Positions 8,353-15,903 of a stretch of 64,000 nt of DNA are shown here, piece after piece. The stretch is from UMGS882 sp045598975 (GTDB lineage Bacteria; Bacillota; Clostridia; Oscillospirales; CAG-382): the NCBI GenBank assembly GCA_045598975.1, contig JAZRVE010000099.1, forward strand, positions 1 through 64,000, read 5' to 3'. The notes beneath the pieces are model-generated. The model ran no database searches. It worked only from the letters and a program-made list of their open reading frames with translations, and was not told the DNA's origin. Numbering within the stretch: position 1 is the stretch's first letter; every line of letters starts with the position of its first letter. A program made the position numbers and the translations under genes.

Positions 8353-8381
8353 TTGACAGGGAAAGCGGATGCATATATAAT
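8353..8381 (+). promoter_or_regulatory. Consensus sigma-A promoter for the barnase-barstar pair
   Basis: TTGACA (8353-8358), a 17-base spacer, and TATAAT (8376-8381) match the consensus perfectly. The leader to the start codon at 8529 is about 140 bases. A perfect consensus in front of a toxin gene suggests steady expression unless a repressor acts in the leader. Confidence 0.85.
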
Positions 8382-8528
8382 GAGGATAGTAATCATGGGT
8401 AAGAGGGCGTCACCGTGTATGACGATTCTCTGAAACTTGCGGCAGTTACCGAGCCGGACGAACGGATGGAAAAAAGGTGGCGGCGCCGGTGCCGAAAGAG
8501 AGCGGGCGTTTGCCGGGAGGTATACGAT

Positions 8529-9254
8529 ATGAAAAACGTTAAAGTATTCCTGCTTGCCGCGGCGGCACTGTCGGTGCTGCTGTTTGGCGGCTGTACGGGA
8601 GAGCCGGCAGAGCCGCTGCCGGATATCTCATGGATTCTTGATGATGTTTCCGCTTTGTATGAGGAATACGAAGGGGATCTGACCGAGGACGAGACGGACG
8701 GGGAACTGATCTTACTGCCGTCGGAGGAAGAAGACGACGAAAAGCCGCAGGAGCAGACGCAGTCGGGATCGCTTCCCGATGAGCCGCAGGCGGGCAAAGA
8801 AGAACTGCCGGAGGAGGACGTTGTCCTGCCGCCTGTTCCGTCGGAGGAAGCGGGCGATGAGCCGGAGGAACATGCGCTCTCACCACCGGAAAGCACGCTC
8901 GATAAGCACGGCAGTTATACGGCGGCGGAGGACGTGGCGCTGTATCTGCACACCTACGGCAAACTGCCGGAGAATTTCATCACCAAAGCCGAAGCTCAGA
9001 AAAAGGGGTGGGAAGGCGGCGCGCTGGAGCCCTATGCGCACGGTAAGTGTATCGGCGGTACCTATTTCGGCAATTATGAGGGACTGCTTCCGGAAGAAGA
9101 GGGAAGAGTGTATCATGAGTGCGACATCGACACGCTGGGCAACAAAAAATCGCGTGGTGAAAAGCGGATCGTCTATTCAAACGACGGACTGATCTACTAC
9201 ACCGACGATCATTATGAGACTTTCACTTTGCTGTACGGGAAGGAAGAGCCATGA
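8529..9254 (+). CDS. Barnase-like guanyl-preferring ribonuclease displayed as a lipoprotein
   Basis: This 241-residue protein has three parts. A lipoprotein signal peptide ends at C22 (LLFGGC). Residues 23-125 form an acidic, proline-rich, disordered linker. A C-terminal domain (about 128-235) aligns with Bacillus barnase over its whole length. The catalytic set is intact: K153 (K27 of barnase), E197 (E73), R209 (R83), R213 (R87) and H228 (H102). R59 of barnase is replaced by Y183. The family cleaves RNA after guanosine. The ATG at 8529 follows CGGGAGG; the longer frame has no ribosome site. The stop overlaps the start of the barstar-like gene (ATGA). Anchoring should hold the toxin on the outer membrane face, with the inhibitor kept inside. 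Surface display for competition is inference. Confidence 0.93.
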   Translation: MKNVKVFLLAAAALSVLLFGGCTGEPAEPLPDISWILDDVSALYEEYEGDLTEDETDGELILLPSEEEDDEKPQEQTQSGSLPDEPQAGKEELPEEDVVLPPVPSEEAGDEPEEHALSPPESTLDKHGSYTAAEDVALYLHTYGKLPENFITKAEAQKKGWEGGALEPYAHGKCIGGTYFGNYEGLLPEEEGRVYHECDIDTLGNKKSRGEKRIVYSNDGLIYYTDDHYETFTLLYGKEEP

Positions 9255-9502
9255 AGACGGTAGAACTCGACGTGCGGCAGTACCCCACCAAAGCGTCGCT
9301 GTTTGCGGCAATGCGGGAGCTGTTCGCCTGTGAAAAGGATAATTTTGACGCCCTGCATGACGTGTTGACGGCGATCGGAAAGCAGACGCGCATCACCGTG
9401 TCGGGGACATCTTCCGCAAAGAGCGGATATATAGACGTTTTTTTGCGGGTGTTAGCGGACAGTGCCGACGAAAACGAAAAACTGACCGTCTTGCTTCGGT
9501 GA
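9251..9502 (+). CDS. Barstar-like inhibitor of the neighbouring barnase
   Basis: This 83-residue cytoplasmic protein has the length and pattern of barstar. DNFDALHDVL corresponds to barstar residues 32-41 and keeps D35 and D39, the two aspartates that plug the barnase active site. The C-terminal strand LTVLLR matches ITIILS. Barstar Y29, G31 and W38 are replaced by C, K and H, and E76 appears to be R. The gene overlaps the ribonuclease gene by ATGA, so translation is coupled and inhibitor is made whenever toxin is made. It protects the cytoplasm from enzyme not yet exported. Without the neighbour the match alone would be modest; together they are convincing. Confidence 0.88.
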   Translation: MKTVELDVRQYPTKASLFAAMRELFACEKDNFDALHDVLTAIGKQTRITVSGTSSAKSGYIDVFLRVLADSADENEKLTVLLR

Positions 9503-9580
9503 AACAATACGGAAACACGTAAAGTGCTTGTGATATAGCAAAAAAGAGAACGAAAATCTGCTGTCAAAGGAGCCATTACC

Positions 9581-11254
9581 ATGGAACAACTGAAACTTCA
9601 CTGGATACACGCACTGGAAAAAGTATTCCCGGATGAAGCGCCGGACGAAACGCCGTATCGGAGCGCCACCGCTCTGCGCGGGGAACTGTTTCACGTACAG
9701 CTTGCGTATTTTTTGCCGGAGGCCGGCTTCATCGACCGCTTCCGCGTGGAGATCGACTCCCCGTTACGGGAAGCAATAAACGCCTTTGAGGTGCGCTGTG
9801 TGCCGGTCATGCTGGCGTCGTACCCGTTCGGCGACGACGATTTTTTGCGCAAAACGCCGGGACTGTATCCCGACCTGCTCGTGCCGTGCGACGGGACGGC
9901 TCCCGCTGTGGGCGGACAGTGGCGCAGTCTGTTTTTTGAGTGTGCCGTTCCCGACGAATGCCCGGCGGGCGAATACCCCGTCACGGTGACGATGACGCAC
10001 GTCGATAACCCGGACGTTACCGCTTCCGCGACCTTTGTGCTGACCGTTATCCCCGCACACCTTCCCAAGCAGACGCTGATCCATACCGGGTGGTTCCACG
10101 GCGACAGCATCGCACGGTATTATGACATTGAGGTGTTCAGCGAAAAATACTGGGAATATACGGAAAACTACATGAAGCAGGCGGCGCGTTACGGTATCAA
10201 CATGATCTTAACGCCCCTCTTCACGCCTCCGCTCGATACCGAGATCGGAAAAGAGCGGCTGACCGTTCAGCTCGTTGACGTGGAAAAGACGGGCGGCGTC
10301 TACCGCTTCGGTTTTGAAAAATTAGACCGTTTTATCGACATGGCGCAAAACGCGGGCATGGAATATTTCGAGTTTTCGCATCTCTTCACCCAGTGGGGCG
10401 CCTACCATGCCGCCAAGGTCATGGCGACGGTCGACGGCAGCTATCAGCGCGTGTTCGGTTGGGAGACCGACGCGTCTTCTCCGGAATACCGGGACTTTTT
10501 GGGTGCCTTCCTGCCGGAACTTAAACACTTTATGCAGGATAAAGGGCTGTGGGAGCGCTGTTTCTTCCATGTTTCCGACGAGCCGTCCGAGGAGCAGATG
10601 GCGTCCTACCGTGCGGCACGGGACACGGTGGCGGAGATTCTGCCCGATGCCGAACTGCTCGACGCGGTTTCTCATTATGAATACTACGAAAGCGGACTTG
10701 TCCGCGTGCCGGTCGCGTCGATCAGCGTCGCCGACGATTTTATCCGCAAGGGCGTTGAGCGCCGCTGGACGTATTATTGCTGCGGTGACATTAAGGACGT
10801 CAGTAACCGGATGCTTGCCATGCCGTCGGCGCGCAACCGTATCCTCGGTATGCAGTTGTTCCGTTTTCGCATGGAGGGCTTTTTGCAATGGGGCTACAAT
10901 TTCTGGTTCAGCCGGTTTTCGCGCAGACTCATCAATCCCTTTGCCTGCACCGATGCCGAGGAAGCCTTCCCGGCCGGCGACGCTTTCCTCGTCTATCCCG
11001 GGCACGGCGGCAGACCGCTTGCCTCTCTGCATCAGTTGGTGTTTGCCGACGGTTTGCAGGATATGCGCGCTTTGCAGCTGCTCGGCTCGCTTACGTCCTT
11101 TGAGGAGGCGACCGCACTGTTGGACGGGTTTATGGGCGATGATTTCGATTTCCGCCACTACCCGCATGACGCCGGAACTCTGCTTGCCGCAAGGGAAGCC
11201 GTCAACCGTAAGATCGCGTCTCTTGTCGGCGCGGACGGTGCGTCGGGACGATAA
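9581..11254 (+). CDS. DUF4091-type glycoside-hydrolase-like protein
   Basis: This 557-residue protein has an N-terminal beta-sandwich (about 1-165) and a TIM-barrel-like core holding HVSDEPSEEQ near 328-337, a typical placement of acidic residues in such barrels. The C-terminal part (about 400-540) matches the DUF4091 pattern, including FADGLQDMRALQLL. No signal peptide is visible, so it is cytoplasmic. DUF4091 proteins are found among glycan-use genes of gut bacteria, but I know of no established reaction. The start follows AAAGGAGCCATTACC. It lies 78 bases after the barstar gene in the same direction and may be co-transcribed, although a functional link is not apparent. Confidence 0.75.
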   Translation: MEQLKLHWIHALEKVFPDEAPDETPYRSATALRGELFHVQLAYFLPEAGFIDRFRVEIDSPLREAINAFEVRCVPVMLASYPFGDDDFLRKTPGLYPDLLVPCDGTAPAVGGQWRSLFFECAVPDECPAGEYPVTVTMTHVDNPDVTASATFVLTVIPAHLPKQTLIHTGWFHGDSIARYYDIEVFSEKYWEYTENYMKQAARYGINMILTPLFTPPLDTEIGKERLTVQLVDVEKTGGVYRFGFEKLDRFIDMAQNAGMEYFEFSHLFTQWGAYHAAKVMATVDGSYQRVFGWETDASSPEYRDFLGAFLPELKHFMQDKGLWERCFFHVSDEPSEEQMASYRAARDTVAEILPDAELLDAVSHYEYYESGLVRVPVASISVADDFIRKGVERRWTYYCCGDIKDVSNRMLAMPSARNRILGMQLFRFRMEGFLQWGYNFWFSRFSRRLINPFACTDAEEAFPAGDAFLVYPGHGGRPLASLHQLVFADGLQDMRALQLLGSLTSFEEATALLDGFMGDDFDFRHYPHDAGTLLAAREAVNRKIASLVGADGASGR

Positions 11255-11280
11255 AGACAAAAACGTTGGGAGATTCTGAT

Positions 11281-11565
11281 ATGATAAACAGGAAATGTCC
11301 CCGCTGCGGCGGCACACACGTGCAGTTGTCGGATGAAAGAAGCAAACACGGCTGCCTTTGGGCACTGCTCTTCGGCATCTATTACTGGGCGTGGCTCTTG
11401 TTCAAGTGGTGTATCGGGCTTGTGGTGTTTCTCATGTACGACTGGTGGATGGCGCTGATCAAGGCGTGCCTCGGAAAAGGGCATGTCTGGCTGAGCCGCC
11501 GGTGCTTTGCCGGCACCAAACGCACCTTCTACTGCCACGACTGCGGCTATAATTTCAAGGCGTGA
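11281..11565 (+). CDS. Small zinc-ribbon membrane protein
   Basis: This 94-residue protein has two CxxC pairs, CPRC near the N-terminus and CHDC near the C-terminus, that could form one split zinc ribbon. A hydrophobic stretch between them (about 24-50) is likely one or two membrane helices. I place the start at the ATG at 11281 because TTGGGAG (11266-11271) then acts as ribosome site; the TTG at 11266 lies inside that site. I do not recognise a function. Such proteins are common as hypothetical membrane proteins in clostridia. Confidence 0.7.
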   Translation: MINRKCPRCGGTHVQLSDERSKHGCLWALLFGIYYWAWLLFKWCIGLVVFLMYDWWMALIKACLGKGHVWLSRRCFAGTKRTFYCHDCGYNFKA

Positions 11566-11621
11566 GCGCCGGACGGACATATCAGACACGGATGAATGAC
11601 AAAAGAGGAAAAGGAACGAAA

Positions 11622-12440
11622 ATGGTCGATACGCACACCCATTCCACACATTCCCCGGACGGCAGACAGACGCTCGGCGAACTGTGCGAAGCGGCGCTTG
11701 CCGCGGGACTTGACGGCGTTACGGTGACGGATCACGTCGATCTGTGGTTTTATGAGGAAACGCAGGCGAAAGAGCGCCTCCTCGCCTGTGCGGCGGAAGC
11801 CGAGCGGTTGAAGCAGGTCTATGACGGCAGACTGCGTCTGTACGTGGGAGTGGAAATGGCGGAGGCGCTGTCGGCACCCGAAAAGGCGCGGGAAGCCGCC
11901 CGGCTCGTGCCGTTTGACTGCATTCTCGGCTCGGTGCACAGCGTGCGGTACGATACCGTCACGGAAACGTGCTCGCACGTGGATTTCAGCGAGCGGGCCA
12001 TGAGCGGGGAAAGCGTCATGGGCTATCTGAATGCCTATTATGAGAAGATGACCGAAATGGCGGAGCAGACCGATATCGACGCGCTGGCGCATCTGACGTA
12101 CCCGTTCCGGTATATCAACGGCAGGTACGGCAGAAGCATCGATCTTTCACGGCTTGACGAGGCTTGGGAAAGGGTGCTGTCGGTCATCATAAAGCGGCGT
12201 ATCGCGCTGGAAGTCAACACCTCCGGCTTTGAGACGTCCTTCGACGAATGGATGCCGCCTGAGGCGATATTGAAACGGTATTACCGGATGGGCGGACGGC
12301 TCGTCACGCTCGGCTCGGACGCGCATTCGCCCGAACGGGTGGGGAAGGGCTTTTCAAAAGCGGCGGAAATGCTTAAAGGCATCGGTTTTACCTATTGCGT
12401 TTATTTTGAACAAAGACAGATGCGGGAGATCGCGTTATGA
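11622..12440 (+). CDS. PHP-domain phosphoesterase, histidinol-phosphatase HisK/HisJ family
   Basis: This 272-residue cytoplasmic enzyme begins with the PHP metal motif DTHTHSTHSPDG. Further metal residues are in TVTDHVDLW, LGSVHSVRY and LGSDAHSPE. It fits the HisK-type histidinol-phosphate phosphatase family, whose members hydrolyse small phosphate monoesters. No other histidine gene is near, so the substrate may differ. The ATG at 11622 follows GAGGAAAAGGAACGAA; upstream ATGs at 11562 and 11592 lack this. The stop overlaps the ATG of a truncated sugar-kinase frame, which suggests the ancestral operon paired this phosphatase with a PfkB kinase. Confidence 0.85.
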   Translation: MVDTHTHSTHSPDGRQTLGELCEAALAAGLDGVTVTDHVDLWFYEETQAKERLLACAAEAERLKQVYDGRLRLYVGVEMAEALSAPEKAREAARLVPFDCILGSVHSVRYDTVTETCSHVDFSERAMSGESVMGYLNAYYEKMTEMAEQTDIDALAHLTYPFRYINGRYGRSIDLSRLDEAWERVLSVIIKRRIALEVNTSGFETSFDEWMPPEAILKRYYRMGGRLVTLGSDAHSPERVGKGFSKAAEMLKGIGFTYCVYFEQRQMREIAL

Positions 12441-12544
12441 CGGATATTACGGCACTCGGGGAAATACTGATCAACTTTACGCCCATCCCCGCGTATAAGA
12501 CAGTCACGGCATATCGGATGCAAGAGGAGAGGACACATGAGTAA
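12437..12544 (+). pseudogene. Remnant of a PfkB-family sugar kinase (N-terminal 17 codons only)
   Basis: The frame starts at an ATGA overlap with the preceding stop and reads MTDITALGEILINFTPI, which closely resembles the first residues of fructokinase-type PfkB proteins. After that the similarity ends; the frame continues with unrelated codons and stops inside the next gene at 12544. The family is normally about 300 residues, so almost the whole gene is gone. A deletion that joined codon 17 to the region just upstream of the deoxyribosyltransferase gene explains this. A 35-residue peptide could still be translated. Confidence 0.65.
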
Positions 12545-12983
12545 GATATATTTGGCAGGACCGTTGTTCTGCGCATCGGAACGGGCGTGGAACGAAACCG
12601 TGACGGAGCTTTTGGAGCGCCGCGGATATGAGGTGTTCCTGCCTCAGCGGGACGGTATGCTGGCGGCAGCGCTTGACAACCTGACGGAAGAAGAAAAGGT
12701 CGCGGCGGTCTTTGAAAAAGACACGGCGCAGATCCGTTCGTCGGACGTGCTGGTTATGGTGACGGACGGACGGGTGCCGGACGAGGGGGCGTGCGTGGAG
12801 CTCGGCATGGCATACGCCGAAGGTAAGAGATGCTACGGTGTAAGGACCGACGCCCGGGCGCTCGAACGCGGTCTGGGGCTCAATCCGCTTGCCGCCGGGT
12901 GCTTTTTGAAAGTCTTCGCAAACGAGGACGGCGACGCTCTGCTCGCAGAGCTGGACGAATATCTCAAAACGCACGAATTGTAA
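12537..12983 (+). CDS. Nucleoside 2-deoxyribosyltransferase family protein
   Basis: This 148-residue cytoplasmic protein starts with the family motif YLAGPLF. It carries the catalytic region VTDGRVPDEGACVELGMAY near 78-96, where the glutamate of the ExG segment is the usual nucleophile. The family transfers deoxyribose between bases in nucleotide salvage or hydrolyses deoxynucleoside monophosphates. The start follows GAGGAGAGGACAC. It is the last gene before a strong terminator. It may be co-transcribed with the PHP phosphatase gene through the deleted kinase. Confidence 0.85.
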   Translation: MSKIYLAGPLFCASERAWNETVTELLERRGYEVFLPQRDGMLAAALDNLTEEEKVAAVFEKDTAQIRSSDVLVMVTDGRVPDEGACVELGMAYAEGKRCYGVRTDARALERGLGLNPLAAGCFLKVFANEDGDALLAELDEYLKTHEL

Positions 12984-13003
12984 AGAAAAAGAATAAGAAA
13001 AAA

Positions 13004-13031
13004 ACCGACACACAGGGTGTGTCGGTTTTTT
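13004..13031 (+). terminator. Strong bidirectional intrinsic terminator
   Basis: ACCGACACAC (13004-13013) pairs perfectly with GTGTGTCGGT (13017-13026) around AGG, followed by TTTTT and preceded by an A-rich run. It ends the left-hand genes and also the minus-strand restriction genes. Confidence 0.9.
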
Positions 13032-13049
13032 GAATCAAAAAAACAACTA

Positions 13050-13829
13050 TCAAAAACCGAGATAGCTCTCAAAGCCAAGCATATAGAGCGCGAGCACAAA
13101 AGACCCGTTCTTTTTTTCGGCAATGCTTTGCAATTCCTCTATTACGGTATCGCAAGGCACGGTAATGTTGTCAGAATCTGACACTACTTTTTGAATGACA
13201 GACGGAAGAACCATACACATCTTATAGAAAGCATTATCCTCTCCCGTTACTGTTTTATAAAACTCATCCATGCTGACACGGCGGATTCGACGGTGCTTTT
13301 GTTTTGTGCTGTCTACGGAAACAGACCATGCGATATTTTGCGACTTTTTGGCAATAGCCTCAACTAAAAAGCAAGCACAATCATCATCGTTTAACAACTG
13401 ACTTTGCATTTTCATATATGTTTTAGCGCTGGATGCAGAATTCATGGTATTATGCTTGTTTTTCATCTCGACATACACGGTTTTTACAGTGCCGCAATCG
13501 GGAACATTAGTGCCGCCGGATTTTGTTAGAATAACATCCCATCCGGTTTGCGGAACTGTGCATCCATCCATGTACTGGAAGATGCGTTGATGAAAATAGC
13601 CAATGTCATTATTGTTTGCTTTATCTCTCTGACGGAAAATCTCGTTTTTTATGATTTCTTCCCAACTATACTGATATACGGTTTTGTCAAAAATCAGCTT
13701 GATAGGATCGACCAAATTACTGTTAAAACGGCGCAAATCATAGGATGCCAGTTTTTCTCCGTAGTTTTGTATAGTGTTCTTTACATGAAGGGTGAAATTT
13801 TCCTCCGTAATAAAATCTATGTCCCACAT
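13050..13829 (-). CDS. Type II restriction endonuclease, Eco47II-like (predicted GGNCC)
   Basis: This 259-residue protein resembles the Eco47II restriction endonuclease family along its length (WDIDFI start, NEIFRQRDKANNNDIGYFHQ, VEMKNKHNTMN). The ExK of VEMKNKH is the likely catalytic part of a PD-(D/E)xK core. Family members I remember cut GGNCC; the specificity here is inferred. The ATG at 13829 lies one base after the methyltransferase stop, so the pair is one operon with the methylase first. That is the safe order for establishment in a new host. The region is clearly richer in A+T than its neighbours, a sign of transfer. Confidence 0.85.
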   Translation of the reverse strand: MWDIDFITEENFTLHVKNTIQNYGEKLASYDLRRFNSNLVDPIKLIFDKTVYQYSWEEIIKNEIFRQRDKANNNDIGYFHQRIFQYMDGCTVPQTGWDVILTKSGGTNVPDCGTVKTVYVEMKNKHNTMNSASSAKTYMKMQSQLLNDDDCACFLVEAIAKKSQNIAWSVSVDSTKQKHRRIRRVSMDEFYKTVTGEDNAFYKMCMVLPSVIQKVVSDSDNITVPCDTVIEELQSIAEKKNGSFVLALYMLGFESYLGF

Positions 13830-13830
13830 A

Positions 13831-14883
13831 TCAGTTTTCCAATCCTTTTTTGATTTCTGTCGCAATATCAAAAGCCAAATTTACGGGAACAGCATTGCCG
13901 ACCTGCTTATACTGACTTCCCATTTTTCCGCAGAATTGCCAGTCGTCAGGAAAGGATTGAATACGTGCATTCTCCCTAATACTGAACGGACGCGGTTGCA
14001 AAGGGTGGCATCGGTCGGTTTGCTTTTGAGATGGCGATGTCAATACTGTCAACGATGGTTCATCCATGCTCATTCGACGTAAAATTCCGGTTCTGCCGCC
14101 GCCCATGCTCCAGCAACTTTTCATGTAATCTCTGGCGATATCGGCAGGAATATCGCGCCAATAGCCACCGGGTGGAACGAGTTTGAATATCTCACGCTTA
14201 TGTTCGGAATACTCTGCACAGATACTATCGGGTACATTTTGAATCACATCCCGCAATACGGGCTTGTATTCATGAGGAGAGGGAAAAGCGATGGACACCA
14301 TATGGGATAAATCATTTCGAATGCCGATGGTTATGAGACGTTCACGCTTTTGAGCATTTCCGTAATCCCAAGCGTTCAAAACTTTTTTTTGGATGTGATA
14401 ACCGCATTCTGCAAAAACTTTAAGAATCGTTTTATATGTTCGGCCACTGTCATGCGTTAACAGCCCTCGCACGTTTTCAAATAAGAACGTTTTCGGTTGC
14501 AGTTTTTGAAGAAATACTGCATAATGATAAAATAGTGTGCCCCGTGCATCTTCCAAGCCTAAACGTTTTCCGGCATACGAAAAAGACTGACATGGTGCGC
14601 CGCCGGAAAGCAGATCCAATTCGCCCTTCTGCAAATTGAAATATTCACAAAGATCTAATTTTGAAATATTGGCAATGTCATCGCAAATGACATTCCAATG
14701 CGGTCGGTTGACTTTTAGCGTGTTGCAGGCATCTTTGTTAAATTCTATCAAACCGAGGGTTTTGAATCCCGCTTTTTCGATGCCTAATGCGAGACCTCCG
14801 GCTCCTGCGAACAATTCAATCGTAGTGGGTGGAATGTTGGCGGATTGCGGCAATTTTTCATTTTCCGAGGGATTTATGCTCAT
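13831..14883 (-). CDS. DNA (cytosine-5) methyltransferase of the restriction-modification pair
   Basis: This 350-residue protein shows the ordered motifs of C5 methylases: motif I FAGAGGLALG (25-34), catalytic C98 in GGAPCQSF, ENV at 136-138, and QKRER near 180. A target-recognition region follows, then IRENARIQSFP and QVGNAVP near the C-terminus. It transfers a methyl group from S-adenosylmethionine to cytosine in the recognition site and protects host DNA. Its own promoter lies at 14946-14974 and its ribosome site is AAGGAAAGGCGG. It is A+T-rich like the endonuclease gene. The partner's Eco47II-like family suggests GGNCC as target. Confidence 0.95.
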   Translation of the reverse strand: MSINPSENEKLPQSANIPPTTIELFAGAGGLALGIEKAGFKTLGLIEFNKDACNTLKVNRPHWNVICDDIANISKLDLCEYFNLQKGELDLLSGGAPCQSFSYAGKRLGLEDARGTLFYHYAVFLQKLQPKTFLFENVRGLLTHDSGRTYKTILKVFAECGYHIQKKVLNAWDYGNAQKRERLITIGIRNDLSHMVSIAFPSPHEYKPVLRDVIQNVPDSICAEYSEHKREIFKLVPPGGYWRDIPADIARDYMKSCWSMGGGRTGILRRMSMDEPSLTVLTSPSQKQTDRCHPLQPRPFSIRENARIQSFPDDWQFCGKMGSQYKQVGNAVPVNLAFDIATEIKKGLEN

Positions 14884-14945
14884 GATAATTACCGCCTTTC
14901 CTTATCTAGACTTGTTTATTGAAAAAGATAAAAACACCCATACGT

Positions 14946-14974
14946 ATTATAAAGAATCTGCCTATTGTTTTCAA
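14946..14974 (-). promoter_or_regulatory. Promoter of the restriction-modification operon
   Basis: On the minus strand TTGAAA (14974-14969) and TATAAT (14951-14946) are 17 bases apart. It lies about 60 bases before the methyltransferase start. Confidence 0.75.
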
Positions 14975-15036
14975 TAAACAAATTGTGACTTTTTCGGATA
15001 TTTTGATTATGAATTAAAGATTATTACTTATATTAA

Positions 15037-15080
15037 CAAAAAAACACATTACGATATGCAGTCGCACAACATAATGTGTT
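15037..15080 (-). terminator. Terminator after the M55 gene pair
   Basis: AACACATTA (15043-15051) pairs with TAATGTGTT (15072-15080) around a 20-base loop. On the minus strand it is followed by TTTTTTTG. It ends the transcript of the two M55 genes. Confidence 0.7.
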
Positions 15081-15098
15081 TCTTTGTTTGCCGATGAT

Positions 15099-15881
15099 TC
15101 AGATCATCAGATCCTGACAATGCCTGACGGCAGTGACGTTCTTGCGGAGCGTGCGGGCGCCGATGCGCTCACAGCCGCTGCCGCACAACCGCAAGGTGTC
15201 CTCGCAGTAGTCGGCGCGGGTGTAGGTGATCTCGACGGTGGTGGGGAGAGCGACCGTGACGGGCTTGATAGAGGACGCTTTGGCAAGCGCCTCCTTGACA
15301 CCGGTCACGAGCCTCTCTTTCCAGTCGGGATAGTTTTCCGCGCTGTTGCGGGAGATCATGCGCTTGACGGGCACGGCGACGATGTCGGGCACGTATTCCT
15401 TCGCCTGCTCGCAGAAAGTGTCGTCGCCCGAGCAGAAAACGGTCGGGATGCCGTAGGCACCGGCAAAATAGGCTTCGATGGCGAGCTCGCTCACCTCTTT
15501 GCCGCCGATCCTGTGGCTGAAAACGCGCACGCTGTCCATGGTGTGATCGAGAAAGGCGAAAGAGCCCGCTCTCGCGTGAGCGCCGAGTTCATAGACACAG
15601 TCGAATCTCCCGTTTACGAGCATATCCTCCCACTCACCGAGAGCGACCTGCACGGCATTTGGAGAGATGAGCTCGGGAATGACGTTGGTGCCCTTGTAGT
15701 GACCGTCTATGAAGTAGACGTTGTTGTCGGCATTGCAGGCCTTGCACGTGTCGGCGACGAGATTGATGTCGCGGCAGAGCGCCTTCTGCGTTTCGGCATA
15801 GAGTGGAGAGGTGTCGTGGATGGCGTCGAGGACGTTGACGTCGGCGAGTCCCTCTACGTCGGTTATGATGAGAATATTCAC
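15099..15881 (-). CDS. M55 family D-aminopeptidase-like protein (DppA-like), copy 1
   Basis: This 260-residue protein fits peptidase family M55. Metal ligands of DppA map to D8 and E10 (TDVEG), H61 (DGHYKG), H102 (GAHARAG) and probably E132 (EVSE). H113 (LDHTM) corresponds to the proposed nucleophile. DppA cleaves D-alanyl peptides from cell-wall turnover. The start is GTG at 15881 with AAAGGAG upstream. It is a tandem copy of the next gene, roughly four fifths identical in protein; residues about 190-230 are nearly identical. It probably belongs to the same transcript, driven from 16731-16758. Confidence 0.85.
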   Translation of the reverse strand: MNILIITDVEGLADVNVLDAIHDTSPLYAETQKALCRDINLVADTCKACNADNNVYFIDGHYKGTNVIPELISPNAVQVALGEWEDMLVNGRFDCVYELGAHARAGSFAFLDHTMDSVRVFSHRIGGKEVSELAIEAYFAGAYGIPTVFCSGDDTFCEQAKEYVPDIVAVPVKRMISRNSAENYPDWKERLVTGVKEALAKASSIKPVTVALPTTVEITYTRADYCEDTLRLCGSGCERIGARTLRKNVTAVRHCQDLMI

Positions 15882-15903
15882 GAAAAAGACTCCTTTTTGA
15901 AGG

